A DNA stretch of 64,000 nt from Crassaminicella indica. GTDB lineage: Bacteria; Bacillota; Clostridia; Peptostreptococcales; Thermotaleaceae. The stretch covers positions 1,302,001 through 1,366,000 of the forward strand of contig NZ_CP078093.1 of NCBI RefSeq assembly GCF_019203185.1. Reading direction: 5' to 3'. The notes beneath the pieces were generated by a model. That model saw only the letters and a program-made list of their open reading frames with translations, was not told the DNA's origin and made no database searches. The number at the start of each line of letters is the position of its first letter. The first letter of the stretch is position 1. The translations under genes and the position numbers were made by a program. Below, one piece after another: positions 44,565-57,283 of this stretch.

Positions 44565-44810
44565 GCCATAGGAGGCGAAAACTCGCATTAAATTGTATAA
44601 AACCTATCAATAATGGCAATATTATGAATTATGAGAAGAATAGTATTTATGTCTTTGACTTCCAACTTTTACATTTAAAAGTTGTTAATATAGATAAAAA
44701 TTTGAACAAAAGACCTCCTTTCACATCTAACAATACAACTATAAATTTTTTTGTGTGTGAATATTTGGGGTTTTTTATGATACATAGGAAACTATAACCT
44801 TATGTATTTC
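44565..44810 (+). other. Untranslated leader of rpoB, no gene seen
   Basis: This stretch holds no convincing gene. It contains small hairpins: GCGA-AAAC-TCGC (about 44576-44587) next to an AGGAGG-like AGGAGGCG, and CAACTTTT/AAAAGTTG (about 44682-44703). It is AT-rich and ends in a terminator-like hairpin, so it may act as an attenuation leader. Confidence 0.5.
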
Positions 44811-44848
44811 AAAAAAGTCAATCTTAATATTTAAGGAAGACTTTTTTA
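44811..44848 (+). terminator. Terminator-like hairpin directly before rpoB (possible attenuator)
   Basis: AAAAAAGTC-AA-TCTT pairs with AAGG-AA-GACTTTTTT and is followed by ATAC; it ends about 10 bases before the rpoB ribosome binding site. Transcripts from the only visible promoter must pass it. Confidence 0.7.
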
Positions 44849-44871
44849 TACTACTACAAGGGGTGAAAATT

Positions 44872-47800
44872 ATGCCACATCCTATTAAGGCCGGAAAAAG
44901 AACGAGAATGAGTTATTCAAGTATTGAAGAAGTTGCACAGATGCCAAATCTTATTGAAATCCAGCGAAAATCTTATGAATGGTTTTTGCGAGAAGGGTTA
45001 AGAGAAGTCTTTGAAGATATTTCTCCAATTCAAGATTATACTGGCAATTTGATTTTAGAATTTATTGATTATTCCTTAGATGGAGAACCTAAATATGAAA
45101 TAGAAGAGTGCAAGGAAAGAGATGTTACATATGCTGCACCGCTTAAGGTGAAGGTTAGACTCATTAATAAGGAAACTGGAGAAGTGAAGGAACAGGAAGT
45201 ATTTATGGGAGATTTCCCACTTATGACAGACAAAGGGACCTTTATTATTAATGGAGCTGAAAGAGTTATTGTAACACAGCTTGTAAGATCTCCAGGGCCA
45301 TATTATGCTGTTCAGTTAGATAGAACAGGGAAAAAGCTATTTTCAACGACGGTTATTCCAAACCGTGGTGCATGGCTAGAATATGAAACAGATTCAAATG
45401 ATATTATATCTGTAAGGGTTGATAGAACAAGAAAGCAACCTATGACAGTATTGCTTCGTGCAATGGGATTTGGTACAGATGCAGAAATCATCAACCTTTT
45501 AGGTGAAGATGAAAGATTAATGCATACCTTAGATAAGGATAATACGAAATCTCAAGAAGAAGGATTATTAGAAATCTATAAGAAGCTTAGACCTGGTGAA
45601 CCACCAACTGTTGAAAGTGCAAAGTCATTAATTGATTCATTATTTTTTGATCCAAAGCGTTATGATCTAGCAAAGGTAGGACGTTATAAATATAATAAAA
45701 AGCTATGCATTTCAAATAGAATAGCAGGTCATATAGCTGCAGAGAATATTGTAAATCCATATACAGGTGAGATTTATATAGAGGAAGGCCAAAAAATTAG
45801 CAGGGATATGGCCAAAGCAATAGAGAATGCAGGTATTAAAGCGATAAATATTATCGATGAAGAAGGAAAAACTGTAAAAGTAATAGGAAATCATTTTGTA
45901 GACATTAAGGAACATATACCTTTTAGTATAGATGATTTGAATATAGAAGAGAAAGTTCATTTCCCTGTACTAAAAGAGATATTAGATACTTATACAGATG
46001 AAAATGAAATAAAAGAAGCATTGAAAGAGAGAAGAAAAGATTTATCGCCTAAAAATATTATTATTGATGACATCATTGCTTCTATAAGCTATATATTAAA
46101 TCTTGCACATGGTATAGGTGAAGTAGATGATATTGATCATTTAGGAAATAGAAGACTGCGCTCAGTAGGAGAGCTTTTACAAAATCAATTTAGAATTGGT
46201 CTTTCAAGAATGGAAAGAGTTGTAAAAGAAAGAATGACCATTCAAGATATTGATGTAATTACACCGCAGGCGTTAATTAATATTAGACCAGTAGCAGCTG
46301 CTATAAAAGAATTTTTTGGAAGCAGTCAGCTATCGCAATTTATGGATCAAACTAATCCATTAGCAGAGCTTACGCATAAGAGAAGATTATCTGCATTAGG
46401 TCCTGGAGGGCTTTCGCGTGAAAGAGCAGGCTTTGAAGTTCGTGACGTTCATCATTCTCACTATGGACGTATGTGCCCTATAGAAACTCCAGAGGGACCG
46501 AATATCGGTTTGATTGGTTCACTGACTACATATGGTAGAATCAATGAATACGGATTTATTGAAGCGCCTTATAGAAAGGTAGATAAGGAAAGAGGCGTTG
46601 TAACAGAAGAAATTCATTATTTAACAGCAGATGAAGAAGATCCAGTAATTATTGCTCAAGCTAATGAGCCGTTAGATGAAGAAGGAAGATTTATAAATCG
46701 CAGAGTTACTGCAAGATGCAAAAATGGAGATATAGATGTTGTACCAAGAGAAGAAGTAGACTATATGGACGTAACTCCAAAGCAAATGGTTTCTGTTGCA
46801 ACAGCGATGATTCCGTTCTTAGAAAATGATGATGCAAACCGTGCATTGATGGGATCAAACATGCAGCGTCAGGCTGTGCCTCTTGTAAAGCCGGATGCAC
46901 CAATTATAGGAACAGGTATGGAATATATTGCAGCAAGAGATTCTGGAGTAGTACTTCTTGCAAAAAATTCAGGTGTTATTGAAAGAGTTTCAGCTGATGA
47001 GATTGTAATAAAAAGAGATTCGGACGGTGGTCGTGATCGATATAAACTTCTTAAATTCAAGCGTTCTAATCAAGGAACTTGTATTAATCAAAGACCGATC
47101 GTAAACAAAGGAGAGCATGTAGAAAAGGGAGAAGCTATTGCAGATGGTCCTTCCACAGATAAAGGAGAAATTGCATTAGGAAGAAACTTGCTTATAGGCT
47201 TTATGACGTGGGAAGGATATAATTATGAAGATGCGATTCTTTTAAATGAAAGATTAGTTATGGAGGATGCATTATCTTCTATTCATATAGAAGAATATGA
47301 ATCCGAAGCAAGGGATACAAAGCTAGGACCAGAAGAAATTACAAGAGATATTCCAAATGTTGGAGAAGAAGCTTTAAAGGATTTAGATGAAAGAGGAATT
47401 ATTCGTGTTGGAGCAGAAGTGAAATCAGGAGATATACTAGTTGGTAAGGTTACTCCAAAGGGAGAAACAGAGCTTACAGCAGAAGAAAGACTTCTTCGAG
47501 CTATATTTGGAGAAAAAGCTAGGGAAGTTAGAGATACGTCTTTAAGAGTGCCTCACGGAGAGAGTGGAATTATTGTAGATGTAAAAGTATTCACAAGAGA
47601 AAATGGTGATGAACTTCCACCAGGAGTGAATGTACTCGTAAGATGTTATATAGCTAAAAAAAGAAAGATTAATGTTGGAGATAAAATGGCAGGACGACAT
47701 GGAAACAAAGGGGTTATTTCAAGAATATTACCAGAAGAAGATATGCCATTTTTAGAGGATGGAACACCTTTACAAGTTGTTTTAAATCCACTAGGAGTAC

Positions 47801-48615
47801 CATCTCGTATGAACATTGGTCAGGTACTTGAAGTACATCTTGGTTTAGCTGCAAAAAAATTAGGCTGGCATGTTGCAACTCCTGTATTTGATGGAGCAAG
47901 AGAAAAAGATATACAAGAAGCTTTAAAACAAGCAGGGTATCCAGAGGATGGTAAGCTTCAGTTGTATGATGGTAGAACAGGTATGCCTTTTGATAATAGA
48001 GTAACAGTAGGATATATGTACATGCTAAAGCTGCATCACTTAGTAGATGATAAAATTCATGCTCGTAGTACAGGTCCGTACTCTTTAGTTACTCAACAGC
48101 CTTTAGGTGGTAAAGCACAATTTGGAGGACAAAGATTTGGTGAGATGGAAGTTTGGGCATTAGAAGCTTATGGTGCAGCTCACACGCTTCAAGAAATCTT
48201 AACGGTTAAATCAGATGATGTAGTTGGACGTGTAAAAGCATATGAAGCTATTGTAAAGGGTGAAAACATTCCAGAGCCAGGTGTTCCAGAATCATTTAAA
48301 GTACTGATTAAAGAACTTCAAAGCTTAGCTTTAGATGTAAAAGTTCTTACAGAAGAAGACACAGAAATTGAAATTAAAGAATCTGTAGATGATGATGGAA
48401 GTGAACTAGACACAATTCTTGATGGAGAAGCTTATTTAGCACCTGAAGAAAATCAAAATAAAGAAAATGAAGAAAGTGAAGAAGATGAAGAAGATGAAGA
48501 AGATGAAGAAGATGAAGAAGAAGAAATGGAAAAAAACCTTGATACATTAGATGATATTGATGAATCCGTATTGGAATATTCAATAGAAGATGATTATGAT
48601 GATTTTAAATTTTAA
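44872..48615 (+). CDS. rpoB: DNA-directed RNA polymerase subunit beta
   Basis: The 1247-residue subunit has all core regions. The rifampicin pocket is wild type by sequence ([20 protein letters not shown] and [18 protein letters not shown], about 483-515, with the usual D, H and S residues). [13 protein letters not shown] and the C-terminal clamp region [20 protein letters not shown] are present. The odd feature is a long acidic tail (about residues 1190-1247), nearly all Glu and Asp, coded in part by four perfect 9-bp repeats of GAAGATGAA at 48481-48516. ATG 44872 follows AAGGGGTG. rpoC starts 47 bases later. Confidence 0.98.
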   Translation: MPHPIKAGKRTRMSYSSIEEVAQMPNLIEIQRKSYEWFLREGLREVFEDISPIQDYTGNLILEFIDYSLDGEPKYEIEECKERDVTYAAPLKVKVRLINKETGEVKEQEVFMGDFPLMTDKGTFIINGAERVIVTQLVRSPGPYYAVQLDRTGKKLFSTTVIPNRGAWLEYETDSNDIISVRVDRTRKQPMTVLLRAMGFGTDAEIINLLGEDERLMHTLDKDNTKSQEEGLLEIYKKLRPGEPPTVESAKSLIDSLFFDPKRYDLAKVGRYKYNKKLCISNRIAGHIAAENIVNPYTGEIYIEEGQKISRDMAKAIENAGIKAINIIDEEGKTVKVIGNHFVDIKEHIPFSIDDLNIEEKVHFPVLKEILDTYTDENEIKEALKERRKDLSPKNIIIDDIIASISYILNLAHGIGEVDDIDHLGNRRLRSVGELLQNQFRIGLSRMERVVKERMTIQDIDVITPQALINIRPVAAAIKEFFGSSQLSQFMDQTNPLAELTHKRRLSALGPGGLSRERAGFEVRDVHHSHYGRMCPIETPEGPNIGLIGSLTTYGRINEYGFIEAPYRKVDKERGVVTEEIHYLTADEEDPVIIAQANEPLDEEGRFINRRVTARCKNGDIDVVPREEVDYMDVTPKQMVSVATAMIPFLENDDANRALMGSNMQRQAVPLVKPDAPIIGTGMEYIAARDSGVVLLAKNSGVIERVSADEIVIKRDSDGGRDRYKLLKFKRSNQGTCINQRPIVNKGEHVEKGEAIADGPSTDKGEIALGRNLLIGFMTWEGYNYEDAILLNERLVMEDALSSIHIEEYESEARDTKLGPEEITRDIPNVGEEALKDLDERGIIRVGAEVKSGDILVGKVTPKGETELTAEERLLRAIFGEKAREVRDTSLRVPHGESGIIVDVKVFTRENGDELPPGVNVLVRCYIAKKRKINVGDKMAGRHGNKGVISRILPEEDMPFLEDGTPLQVVLNPLGVPSRMNIGQVLEVHLGLAAKKLGWHVATPVFDGAREKDIQEALKQAGYPEDGKLQLYDGRTGMPFDNRVTVGYMYMLKLHHLVDDKIHARSTGPYSLVTQQPLGGKAQFGGQRFGEMEVWALEAYGAAHTLQEILTVKSDDVVGRVKAYEAIVKGENIPEPGVPESFKVLIKELQSLALDVKVLTEEDTEIEIKESVDDDGSELDTILDGEAYLAPEENQNKENEESEEDEEDEEDEEDEEEEMEKNLDTLDDIDESVLEYSIEDDYDDFKF
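48481..48516 (+). repeat. Four tandem GAAGATGAA repeats in the rpoB acidic tail
   Basis: Four perfect 9-bp units encode (Glu-Asp-Glu)4. Such repeats can change in copy number by slippage without a frameshift. Confidence 0.9.
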
Positions 48616-48662
48616 TAAATCTAAAAGATTACTATAAGCCATAATGAAGGGAGAGAAACTCC

Positions 48663-51600
48663 TTGTTTGAATTAAACAATTTTGAATCTATAAAAATTGG
48701 GCTTGCTTCACCAGAAAAAATTAGAAGCTGGTCAAAGGGAGAAGTTAAAAAACCTGAAACAATAAACTACCGTACATTAAAGCCAGAAAAGGAAGGACTT
48801 TTCTGTGAAAAAATATTTGGTCCTACTAAGGACTGGGAATGTCATTGTGGAAAATATAAAAGAGTAAGGTATAAAGGTGTTGTTTGTGATCGATGTGGTG
48901 TTGAAGTTACAAAATCAAAGGTAAGACGTGAGAGAATGGGGCACATAGAGCTTGCTGCTCCAGTATCTCATATTTGGTATTTCAAAGGAATACCAAGCAG
49001 AATGGGATTACTACTTGATATGTCTCCAAGATCCCTTGAAAAAGTATTATATTTTGCTTCTTATATAGTAACTGACCCAGGAGAAACATCACTAAGCTAT
49101 AAACAATTATTAAATGAAAACGAGTATAGAGAATATAGAGACAAGTATGGCAATGCATTCAAAGCTTCTATGGGAGCTGAAGCGATTAAAGAAATTCTTG
49201 AAAAGATTGATCTTGAAAAATTAGCAAAAGAGTTAAGATTAAAGCTACGAGATAGCTCAGGACAAAAGAGAATAAGAGCTGTTAGAAGATTAGAGGTAGT
49301 AGAAGCATTTAGAAAATCTGGGAATAAACCTGAATGGATGATTTTAGATGTTGTACCGGTTATTCCACCAGATTTAAGACCAATGGTGCAACTAGATGGA
49401 GGTAGATTTGCTACTTCTGACTTAAATGATTTATATAGAAGAGTAATCAATAGAAATAATCGACTAAAGAGATTGTTAGATCTAGGAGCTCCAGATATTA
49501 TTGTTAGAAACGAAAAAAGAATGCTTCAAGAGGCAGTAGATGCACTTATTGATAATGGAAGACGTGGAAGACCTGTAACAGGTCCTGGAAATAGACCATT
49601 AAAATCATTATCAGATATGTTAAAAGGAAAGCAGGGACGTTTTAGACAAAACTTGCTTGGAAAGCGTGTAGACTATTCTGGACGTTCTGTTATAGTTGTA
49701 GGCCCTGAGCTTAAATTTTATCAATGTGGTTTACCAAAGAAAATGGCTTTAGAGCTATTCAAGCCTTTTATTATGAAGCGTCTTGTAAAAGATGGATATG
49801 CTCATAACATTAAGAGTGCTAAGAGAATGGTAGAAAGAGTAAAGCCAGAGGTATGGGGTGTATTAGAAGAAGTGATAAAAGAGCATCCAGTTCTTCTAAA
49901 CCGTGCTCCGACTCTACATAGACTTGGAATTCAAGCCTTTGAACCAATATTAGTTGAAGGAAAGGCTATAAAACTGCATCCTCTTGTTTGTACAGCTTAT
50001 AATGCAGATTTTGATGGAGATCAAATGGCGGTACACGTACCGCTTTCTGTAGAAGCACAAGCTGAAGCAAGATTCTTAATGCTTTCAGTAAATAATATAC
50101 TAGCACCAAAAGATGGTTCACCTATTACAACACCTACTCAGGATATGATTCTTGGAAGCTACTACTTAACAATTGAAGAAGAGAATCAACCTGGAGAAGG
50201 AATGATTTTTAAAGATTTTGATGAGATGCTTATGGCTTATCAAAATGGAGTAGTAGGTTTACATGCAAGAGTAAAGGTTAGAAGAAAATTAGATAAAGAC
50301 GATGCAGGAAAGCTTGTTGAAAGTACAGTAGGAAGATTTATATTCAATGAAAAAATTCCTCAGGAACTAGGCTTTGTAGATAGAGAAAATGATCCATATA
50401 GTTTGGAGATAGATTTCCTTTGCGATAAGAAAAAGCTTGGAAAAATCATTGATAAATGCTTTAGAAAATATGGAAATACTGTTACAGCAATAATGCTTGA
50501 TAACATAAAGGAAATGGGATTCCATTACTCTACAATAGGTGCTATTACTATCGGTGTAGCTGATATGGAAATACCAAAAGAGAAGGAAATATTACTTTCA
50601 GAAGCAGATGCTATTGTAGATAAGTATGAAAAAGCTTATAGAAGAGGTCTTATTTCCGATGAAGAAAGATATGAAAAGGTAATCAGAACATGGTCGGAGA
50701 CTACTGAAAAGGTAACAGATGCTCTTATGGCAAACTTAGGTAGACTTAATAATGTATTCATTATGGCTCATTCAGGAGCAAGGGGTAGTAAAAACCAGAT
50801 ACGTCAGCTAGGTGGTATGAGGGGGCTTATGGCCAATGCATCAGGTCATACAGTAGAGCTTCCTATAAAAGCTAACTTCCGTGAAGGTTTATCTGTTCTT
50901 GAATATTTTATATCAACACATGGTGCTAGAAAGGGTCTTGCAGATACGGCTCTTCGTACTGCTGACTCAGGATATTTAACAAGAAGACTTGTTGATGTTA
51001 GTCAAGATGTGATTATTAGAGAAGATGATTGTGGCACAACAGAGGGTATGTATGTAGAAGCATTTAAAGATGGAAATGAACTTATAGAGTCATTATATGA
51101 TAGAATAGTTGGTAGATATGCAGTAGAGGATGTACTGCATCCTGAAACAGGAGAAATAATCGTAAAGAAAGGCAGCGAAATTAAAGAAGAGGCTGCAGAT
51201 AAAATTGTTAAAGCAGGTATAGAAAGAGTAAAAATAAGAACAGTTCTTAATTGTAAAGCAAGACATGGTGTATGTGGTCACTGTTATGGAAGGAACTTAG
51301 CAACAGGACAATCTATAGATGTTGGAGAAGCTGTTGGGATTATTGCTGCTCAATCCATTGGAGAACCGGGAACGCAGCTTACAATGCGTACTTTCCATAC
51401 AGGTGGAGTTGCAGGTAACGATATTACACAAGGTCTTCCAAGGGTAGAAGAATTATTTGAGGCTAGAAAACCAAAAGGACTTGCTATTATTACAGAAATT
51501 CCAGGTGTAGTATCTATTAATGAAGCCAAAAAGAATAAAGAAGTAATAGTAACAGATGACGATGGACAGCAAAAGACATATTCAATTCCTTATGGTTCTA

Positions 51601-52151
51601 GGATAAAAGTAAAGGAAGGTCAAAGAATAAAGGCTGGGGACCCTATAACAGAAGGTTCTATAAATCCTCATGACATATTAAAGATAAAAGGTGTAACAGG
51701 TGTTCAAGAATATCTTGTAAAAGAGGTTCAAAGAGTTTATAGACTTCAAGGAGTTGATATTAACGATAAACATATTGAAGTCATTGTAAGACAAATGGTT
51801 TCAAAGGTTAAGATAGAAACTGCTGGAGATACAGAATTGCTTCCTGGAGGGCTTTGTAATATTCATGAATTTGAAGAAGTAAATAAAAAAGCAGAGGAAG
51901 AAGGATTAACACCTGCAACAGCTAAAAGAGTTCTTTTAGGAATTACAAAAGCATCTTTAGCTACAGAATCCTTCTTATCAGCAGCATCATTCCAAGAAAC
52001 TACAAGAGTTCTTACAGAAGCTGCAATAAAGGGAAAAGAAGATCATCTGATTGGATTAAAAGAAAATGTAATCATTGGTAAATTGATTCCAGCAGGTACA
52101 GGAATGAAAAGATATAAAAGTATTGCTATAGAGCGTAGAGATGCTGAATAA
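48663..52151 (+). CDS. rpoC: DNA-directed RNA polymerase subunit beta'
   Basis: The 1162-residue subunit carries the N-terminal zinc finger ([20 protein letters not shown], about 58-78), the active-site motif [10 protein letters not shown] (near 448) that holds the catalytic Mg, the bridge helix and trigger loop region ([15 protein letters not shown] type: [20 protein letters not shown]), and the second zinc site ([16 protein letters not shown]). Length fits the compact Firmicutes type without large insertions. The start is TTG; GAAGGGAGAG lies nine bases upstream. It is co-transcribed with rpoB. Confidence 0.98.
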   Translation: MFELNNFESIKIGLASPEKIRSWSKGEVKKPETINYRTLKPEKEGLFCEKIFGPTKDWECHCGKYKRVRYKGVVCDRCGVEVTKSKVRRERMGHIELAAPVSHIWYFKGIPSRMGLLLDMSPRSLEKVLYFASYIVTDPGETSLSYKQLLNENEYREYRDKYGNAFKASMGAEAIKEILEKIDLEKLAKELRLKLRDSSGQKRIRAVRRLEVVEAFRKSGNKPEWMILDVVPVIPPDLRPMVQLDGGRFATSDLNDLYRRVINRNNRLKRLLDLGAPDIIVRNEKRMLQEAVDALIDNGRRGRPVTGPGNRPLKSLSDMLKGKQGRFRQNLLGKRVDYSGRSVIVVGPELKFYQCGLPKKMALELFKPFIMKRLVKDGYAHNIKSAKRMVERVKPEVWGVLEEVIKEHPVLLNRAPTLHRLGIQAFEPILVEGKAIKLHPLVCTAYNADFDGDQMAVHVPLSVEAQAEARFLMLSVNNILAPKDGSPITTPTQDMILGSYYLTIEEENQPGEGMIFKDFDEMLMAYQNGVVGLHARVKVRRKLDKDDAGKLVESTVGRFIFNEKIPQELGFVDRENDPYSLEIDFLCDKKKLGKIIDKCFRKYGNTVTAIMLDNIKEMGFHYSTIGAITIGVADMEIPKEKEILLSEADAIVDKYEKAYRRGLISDEERYEKVIRTWSETTEKVTDALMANLGRLNNVFIMAHSGARGSKNQIRQLGGMRGLMANASGHTVELPIKANFREGLSVLEYFISTHGARKGLADTALRTADSGYLTRRLVDVSQDVIIREDDCGTTEGMYVEAFKDGNELIESLYDRIVGRYAVEDVLHPETGEIIVKKGSEIKEEAADKIVKAGIERVKIRTVLNCKARHGVCGHCYGRNLATGQSIDVGEAVGIIAAQSIGEPGTQLTMRTFHTGGVAGNDITQGLPRVEELFEARKPKGLAIITEIPGVVSINEAKKNKEVIVTDDDGQQKTYSIPYGSRIKVKEGQRIKAGDPITEGSINPHDILKIKGVTGVQEYLVKEVQRVYRLQGVDINDKHIEVIVRQMVSKVKIETAGDTELLPGGLCNIHEFEEVNKKAEEEGLTPATAKRVLLGITKASLATESFLSAASFQETTRVLTEAAIKGKEDHLIGLKENVIIGKLIPAGTGMKRYKSIAIERRDAE

Positions 52152-52168
52152 TGGTAAAAAATTATGAG

Positions 52169-52197
52169 TTGACAGCATACAAAGTTAGTGCTAGAAT
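52169..52197 (+). promoter_or_regulatory. Sigma-A promoter of rplGB and the str operon
   Basis: TTGACA (52169-52174), 17-bp spacer, TAGAAT (52192-52197), just after the rpoC stop. Confidence 0.8.
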
Positions 52198-52239
52198 GAT
52201 AAAGTGTGCAATTAAGAGATAGTTGACTTTTTAAATACA

Positions 52240-52271
52240 CATAAAGATTATGCAGTTGCATAATCTTTATG
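52240..52271 (+). promoter_or_regulatory. Long perfect hairpin in the rplGB leader
   Basis: CATAAAGATTATGC pairs over 14 bp with GCATAATCTTTATG around the loop AGTT. It ends about 10 bases before AAAGGAGG and has no T tract, so it is more likely a translational or RNA-stability element than a terminator. Confidence 0.65.
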
Positions 52272-52295
52272 GTGTTTAATAAAGGAGGAAACTAT

Positions 52296-52541
52296 ATGCT
52301 TGAAGAATTGAAAAATGAAAAGAAGTTAGTAGTAGGCACAAAGCAAGCTTTAAAAATGGTGAAGGAAGATAAGGCGCAGACACTTTTTATTGCAAAAGAT
52401 GCAGAAAAACATGTTACAAGAACTATTGAAGAAGAAGCTAAGGAAAAAAATGTACAAATTGTTTATGCTGAATCAATGAAGAAGCTTGGAAAAGCTTGTG
52501 GGATCAATAGAGGTGCTGCTACTGCTGTCATACTAAAATAG
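52296..52541 (+). CDS. rplGB: L7Ae-family ribosomal protein (YbxF type)
   Basis: The 81-residue protein is an L7Ae/L30e-like kink-turn RNA-binding protein. The typical core is visible: VVGTKQALKMVKEDKAQTLF, IAKDAEKHV and LGKACGINRGAATAVIL. The Bacillus homologue YbxF binds kink-turn RNAs such as the SAM-I riboswitch and lies, as here, between rpoC and rpsL. ATG 52296 has AAAGGAGGAA upstream. A 14-bp hairpin sits in its leader. Confidence 0.94.
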   Translation: MLEELKNEKKLVVGTKQALKMVKEDKAQTLFIAKDAEKHVTRTIEEEAKEKNVQIVYAESMKKLGKACGINRGAATAVILK

Positions 52542-52643
52542 CAGCTTAAATTAAACAAAGCTAATAAATAATGCAAAACATCATAGGAATGCTCCTATGT
52601 GAAATAAATTTCTTTTTTGAAATTTTGGAAGGAGGTGCATGGA

Positions 52644-53656
<1,013 letters not shown>

Positions 53657-53673
53657 TTACTTCTTATTAGTTA

Positions 53674-53704
53674 TATTGTCGCCGATTTTGGGGACAATAT
53701 TTTC
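53674..53704 (+). terminator. Hairpin between rpsG and fusA, possible attenuator
   Basis: TATTGTCGCC pairs with GGGGACAATA (one mismatch) and is followed by TTTTCTG. A leaky terminator here would set the S7:EF-G ratio. Confidence 0.5.
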
Positions 53705-53739
53705 TGTAGCAATGCGGAACCAAGAAAGGAGGAGAAAAT

Positions 53740-55809
53740 GTGCCTAGAAAGTTTCCATTAAAGAAAACTCGTAATATAGGGATTATGGCTCATATAGATG
53801 CGGGTAAAACAACAACAACTGAAAGAATATTATTCTATACAGGAAGAACACATAAAATTGGTGAAGTGCATGAAGGTGGAGCAACAATGGACTGGATGGA
53901 GCAAGAACAGGAGAGAGGTATTACTATTACTTCTGCTGCTACAACTTGCCAATGGAAAGGTCATAGAATAAACATTATTGACACACCGGGGCACGTGGAC
54001 TTTACTGTAGAGGTTGAAAGATCACTTCGTGTACTTGATGGTGCAGTAGCTGTATTCTGTGCAAAGGGTGGTGTTGAACCTCAATCAGAAACAGTATGGC
54101 GTCAAGCTGAAAAATATCAAGTTCCTAGAATGGCATTTGTTAATAAAATGGACATCATGGGAGCTGACTTCTATAATGTTGTGGATATGATGAAGGATCG
54201 TTTAAAAGCGAACGCAGTGCCAATTCAATTACCTATTGGAAAAGAAGATACTTTTGTAGGACTTGTAGACCTTATAGAAATGAATGCAAGAATCTATAAA
54301 GATGATCTAGGAAGAGAAATAGAAACTACTGAAATTCCAGAGGATATGTTAGAACAAGCTGAAGAATACAGAATGGCATTAGTAGAAGCTGTAGCTGAAG
54401 CAGATGAAGAATTAATGATGAAATATCTTGAAGGAGAAGAACTAACAGTAGAAGAGATAAAAGAAGGAATCAGAAAGCAAACTATTGCAAATAATATGGT
54501 TCCAGTATGCTGTGGTTCTGCATATAAAAACAAGGGTGTTCAGTTAATGTTAGATGCTGTAGTTGACTTTATGCCATCTCCTTTAGATATTCCAGCTATA
54601 AAAGGAGTTCTTCCAGATACTGATGAAGAGGCTGAAAGACCTGCAGATGATAAAGGACCATTCTCAGCGTTAGCATTTAAGATTATGGCAGATCCATATG
54701 TAGGAAAGCTTGCTTTCTTCAGAGTATATTCAGGAGTGCTTAAATCAGGATCATATGTTTACAATTCTACAAAAGGCAAAAAAGAAAGAATTGGACGTAT
54801 TCTTCAGATGCATGCAAATAGTAGAGAAGAGATATCTGAAGTGTATGCTGGAGATATTGCTGCGGCAGTAGGTTTAAAAGATACAACAACTGGAGATACT
54901 CTATGTGATCAAGATAATCCAATTATCTTAGAATCTATGGAATTCCCAGAGCCTGTAATTGAAATTGCAATTGAACCAAAAACAAAAGCAGGACAGCAAA
55001 AGATGGGTATGTCTTTAGCAAAGCTTGCTGAAGAGGATCCTACTTTTAGAACTTGGACAAATGAAGAAACAGGTCAAACAATTATTGCTGGTATGGGTGA
55101 ACTTCACCTTGAAATTATCGTAGATAGATTGTTAAGAGAGTTTAAAGTAGAAGCTAATGTTGGTAAGCCACAGGTTGCTTACAAAGAGACAATTACTGCT
55201 CCAACAGAAGTTGATACAAAATATGCTCGTCAGTCTGGTGGACGTGGACAATACGGACACGTTAAGCTTAGAGTTACACCAAAAGAGCCAGGAACTGGAT
55301 ATGAATTTGTCAACTCAATTGTTGGTGGAGCTATTCCAAAGGAATATATTCCTCACGTTGATGCAGGTATACAAAGTGCTATGGAAAATGGTATATTAGC
55401 AGGCTTCCCAGTAGTTGACGTAAAAGTTGAATTATATGATGGTTCTTACCATGAGGTAGACTCATCAGAAATGGCATTCAAAATAGCTGGTTCTATGGCG
55501 TTTAAAGAGGCTATGAAAAAGGCAAAACCAGTATTACTTGAGCCATACTTTAAGGTTGAGGTTGTTGTACCTGAAGAGTACATGGGAGATGTTATCGGAG
55601 ATATCAACTCTAGACGTGGAAAAATTGAAGGAATGGAACCAAGATCAGGAGCACAAGTAATTAGAGGATATGTGCCACTAGCAGAAATGTTTGGATATGC
55701 AACAGACCTACGTTCAAAAACACAGGGTCGTGGAACTTATGTAATGCAATTTGATCACTTTGAACAAGTGCCAACTAGCATTGCTGAAAAAATTATTAAT
55801 GGTAAATAG
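53740..55809 (+). CDS. fusA: Elongation factor G
   Basis: The 689-residue translocase has the canonical GTPase domain ([50 protein letters not shown]), then domains II-V. GTG 53740 is the start, with AAGGAGGAG five bases upstream; the overlapping ATG 53738 is out of frame. This is the housekeeping EF-G, in contrast to the divergent paralogue at 11.2 kb. It sits in the standard rpsL-rpsG-fusA-tuf order. Confidence 0.98.
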   Translation: MPRKFPLKKTRNIGIMAHIDAGKTTTTERILFYTGRTHKIGEVHEGGATMDWMEQEQERGITITSAATTCQWKGHRINIIDTPGHVDFTVEVERSLRVLDGAVAVFCAKGGVEPQSETVWRQAEKYQVPRMAFVNKMDIMGADFYNVVDMMKDRLKANAVPIQLPIGKEDTFVGLVDLIEMNARIYKDDLGREIETTEIPEDMLEQAEEYRMALVEAVAEADEELMMKYLEGEELTVEEIKEGIRKQTIANNMVPVCCGSAYKNKGVQLMLDAVVDFMPSPLDIPAIKGVLPDTDEEAERPADDKGPFSALAFKIMADPYVGKLAFFRVYSGVLKSGSYVYNSTKGKKERIGRILQMHANSREEISEVYAGDIAAAVGLKDTTTGDTLCDQDNPIILESMEFPEPVIEIAIEPKTKAGQQKMGMSLAKLAEEDPTFRTWTNEETGQTIIAGMGELHLEIIVDRLLREFKVEANVGKPQVAYKETITAPTEVDTKYARQSGGRGQYGHVKLRVTPKEPGTGYEFVNSIVGGAIPKEYIPHVDAGIQSAMENGILAGFPVVDVKVELYDGSYHEVDSSEMAFKIAGSMAFKEAMKKAKPVLLEPYFKVEVVVPEEYMGDVIGDINSRRGKIEGMEPRSGAQVIRGYVPLAEMFGYATDLRSKTQGRGTYVMQFDHFEQVPTSIAEKIINGK

Positions 55810-55900
55810 ATTGTTGCCAGATGAAAGTCTGGCAGCAAAATAAATTCCTTAGTGAATAAAAATCACAAAGATATTTGGGATTGAAAAGGAGGAGAAACAA

Positions 55901-57094
55901 ATGGCAAAAGCTAAATTTGAGAGAAATAAGCCACATGTTAACATTGGAACAATCGGTCACGTTGACCACGGTAAAACAACATTAACAGCAGCGATTACAA
56001 TGACATTAAACAAAAGATTTGGAACTGGAGAAGCAGTAGCATTCGAAAATATCGATAAAGCTCCAGAAGAAAGAGAAAGAGGAATCACAATTTCAACAGC
56101 ACACGTTGAGTATGAAACACCAAACAGACACTACGCACACGTTGACTGTCCAGGACATGCTGACTACGTTAAAAACATGATTACAGGAGCAGCACAAATG
56201 GACGGAGCGATCCTAGTGGTTGCAGCAACAGATGGTCCAATGCCTCAAACAAGAGAGCATATCTTACTATCAAGACAAGTAGGTGTACCATACATCGTAG
56301 TATTCTTAAACAAATGTGATATGGTAGACGATGAAGAATTATTAGACTTAGTAGAAATGGAAGTAAGAGAATTATTAAACGAATATGAATTCCCAGGAGA
56401 TGATACACCAATCGTTAGAGGATCAGCATTAGAAGCATTAAACGATCCAGATGGACCATGGGGAGATAAAATCGTAGAATTATTCGAAGCAATCGATGAG
56501 TACATTCCTGAGCCACAAAGAGATACAGACAAGCCATTCATCATGCCAGTAGAGGACGTATTCTCAATCACAGGAAGAGGAACAGTAGCAACAGGAAGAG
56601 TAGAAAGAGGAATCCTAAAAGTACAAGATGAAGTAGAAATCGTAGGATTATCAGAAGAGCCAAGAAAAGTAGTAGTAACAGGAGTAGAAATGTTCAGAAA
56701 GCTACTAGATCAAGCACAAGCAGGAGATAACATCGGAGCACTTCTAAGAGGTGTGCAAAGAGATGAAATCGAAAGAGGACAAGTATTAGCAAAGCCAGGA
56801 ACAATCAATCCACATACAAAATTCAAAGCTGAAGTTTACGTATTAAAGAAAGAAGAAGGTGGAAGACATACACCATTCTTTAAAGGATACAGACCACAGT
56901 TCTACTTCAGAACAACAGATATCACAGGATCAATCGAGTTACCAGAAGGCGTAGAAATGTGTATGCCAGGAGATAACGTAACAATGGAAATTGAGCTAAT
57001 CAGCCCAATCGCTATTGAAGAAGGATTAAGATTTGCTATCCGTGAGGGTGGTAGAACAGTTGGAGCAGGTGTTGTTGCTCAAATTATTGAATAG
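55901..57094 (+). CDS. tuf: Elongation factor Tu, copy 2
   Basis: The 397-residue protein is identical to copy 1 at 39.5 kb. The nucleotide differences are synonymous: 56218 (G versus A), 56485 (C versus T), 56695 (C versus T), plus TAG instead of TAA as stop. Similarity stops sharply 17 bases before the ATG and at the stop codon, a mark of gene conversion confined to the gene. It is the str-operon copy, 91 bases after fusA. Confidence 0.98.
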   Translation: MAKAKFERNKPHVNIGTIGHVDHGKTTLTAAITMTLNKRFGTGEAVAFENIDKAPEERERGITISTAHVEYETPNRHYAHVDCPGHADYVKNMITGAAQMDGAILVVAATDGPMPQTREHILLSRQVGVPYIVVFLNKCDMVDDEELLDLVEMEVRELLNEYEFPGDDTPIVRGSALEALNDPDGPWGDKIVELFEAIDEYIPEPQRDTDKPFIMPVEDVFSITGRGTVATGRVERGILKVQDEVEIVGLSEEPRKVVVTGVEMFRKLLDQAQAGDNIGALLRGVQRDEIERGQVLAKPGTINPHTKFKAEVYVLKKEEGGRHTPFFKGYRPQFYFRTTDITGSIELPEGVEMCMPGDNVTMEIELISPIAIEEGLRFAIREGGRTVGAGVVAQIIE

Positions 57095-57105
57095 TTAAAT
57101 AATGA

Positions 57106-57127
57106 AGCCGAGGGATTTCCCTCGGCT
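57106..57127 (+). other. Strong hairpin after tuf copy 2 without a T tract
   Basis: AGCCGAGGGA pairs perfectly with TCCCTCGGCT across two bases, but As follow instead of Ts. It may protect the mRNA 3' end rather than terminate. Confidence 0.6.
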
Positions 57128-57240
57128 AAAAAATAAATAGAAATGATCATAAAATTTATATGACAAGGCAATTCAAAAAGGCTTGTTTGTTTTCTGTGTA
57201 AAATTACTATTAAATCACAAAAAAAAAATAAAGTCAAGAC

Positions 57241-57269
57241 TTGTTTAATGATCAATATTCAAATATACT
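57241..57269 (+). promoter_or_regulatory. Probable promoter of the S10 operon
   Basis: TTGTTT (57241-57246), 17-bp spacer, TATACT (57264-57269). A TATAAT lies five bases further down (57269-57274) without a good -35 box. Confidence 0.6.
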
Positions 57270-57283
57270 ATAATAGTGTGTTT

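Noticed and set aside
44528-44797. Possible 89-codon gene in the rpoB leader
   Set aside because: It would start at the TTG of the TTGACA promoter box, has no ribosome binding site at the start and no protein-like composition.
46270-46420. Rifampicin resistance change in rpoB
   Set aside because: The [20 protein letters not shown] region has the same residues as drug-sensitive Firmicutes; the Thr after MDQ is normal for the phylum.
57106-57127. Rho-independent terminator after tuf copy 2
   Set aside because: The hairpin is strong but is followed by As, not Ts; listed only as a hairpin.
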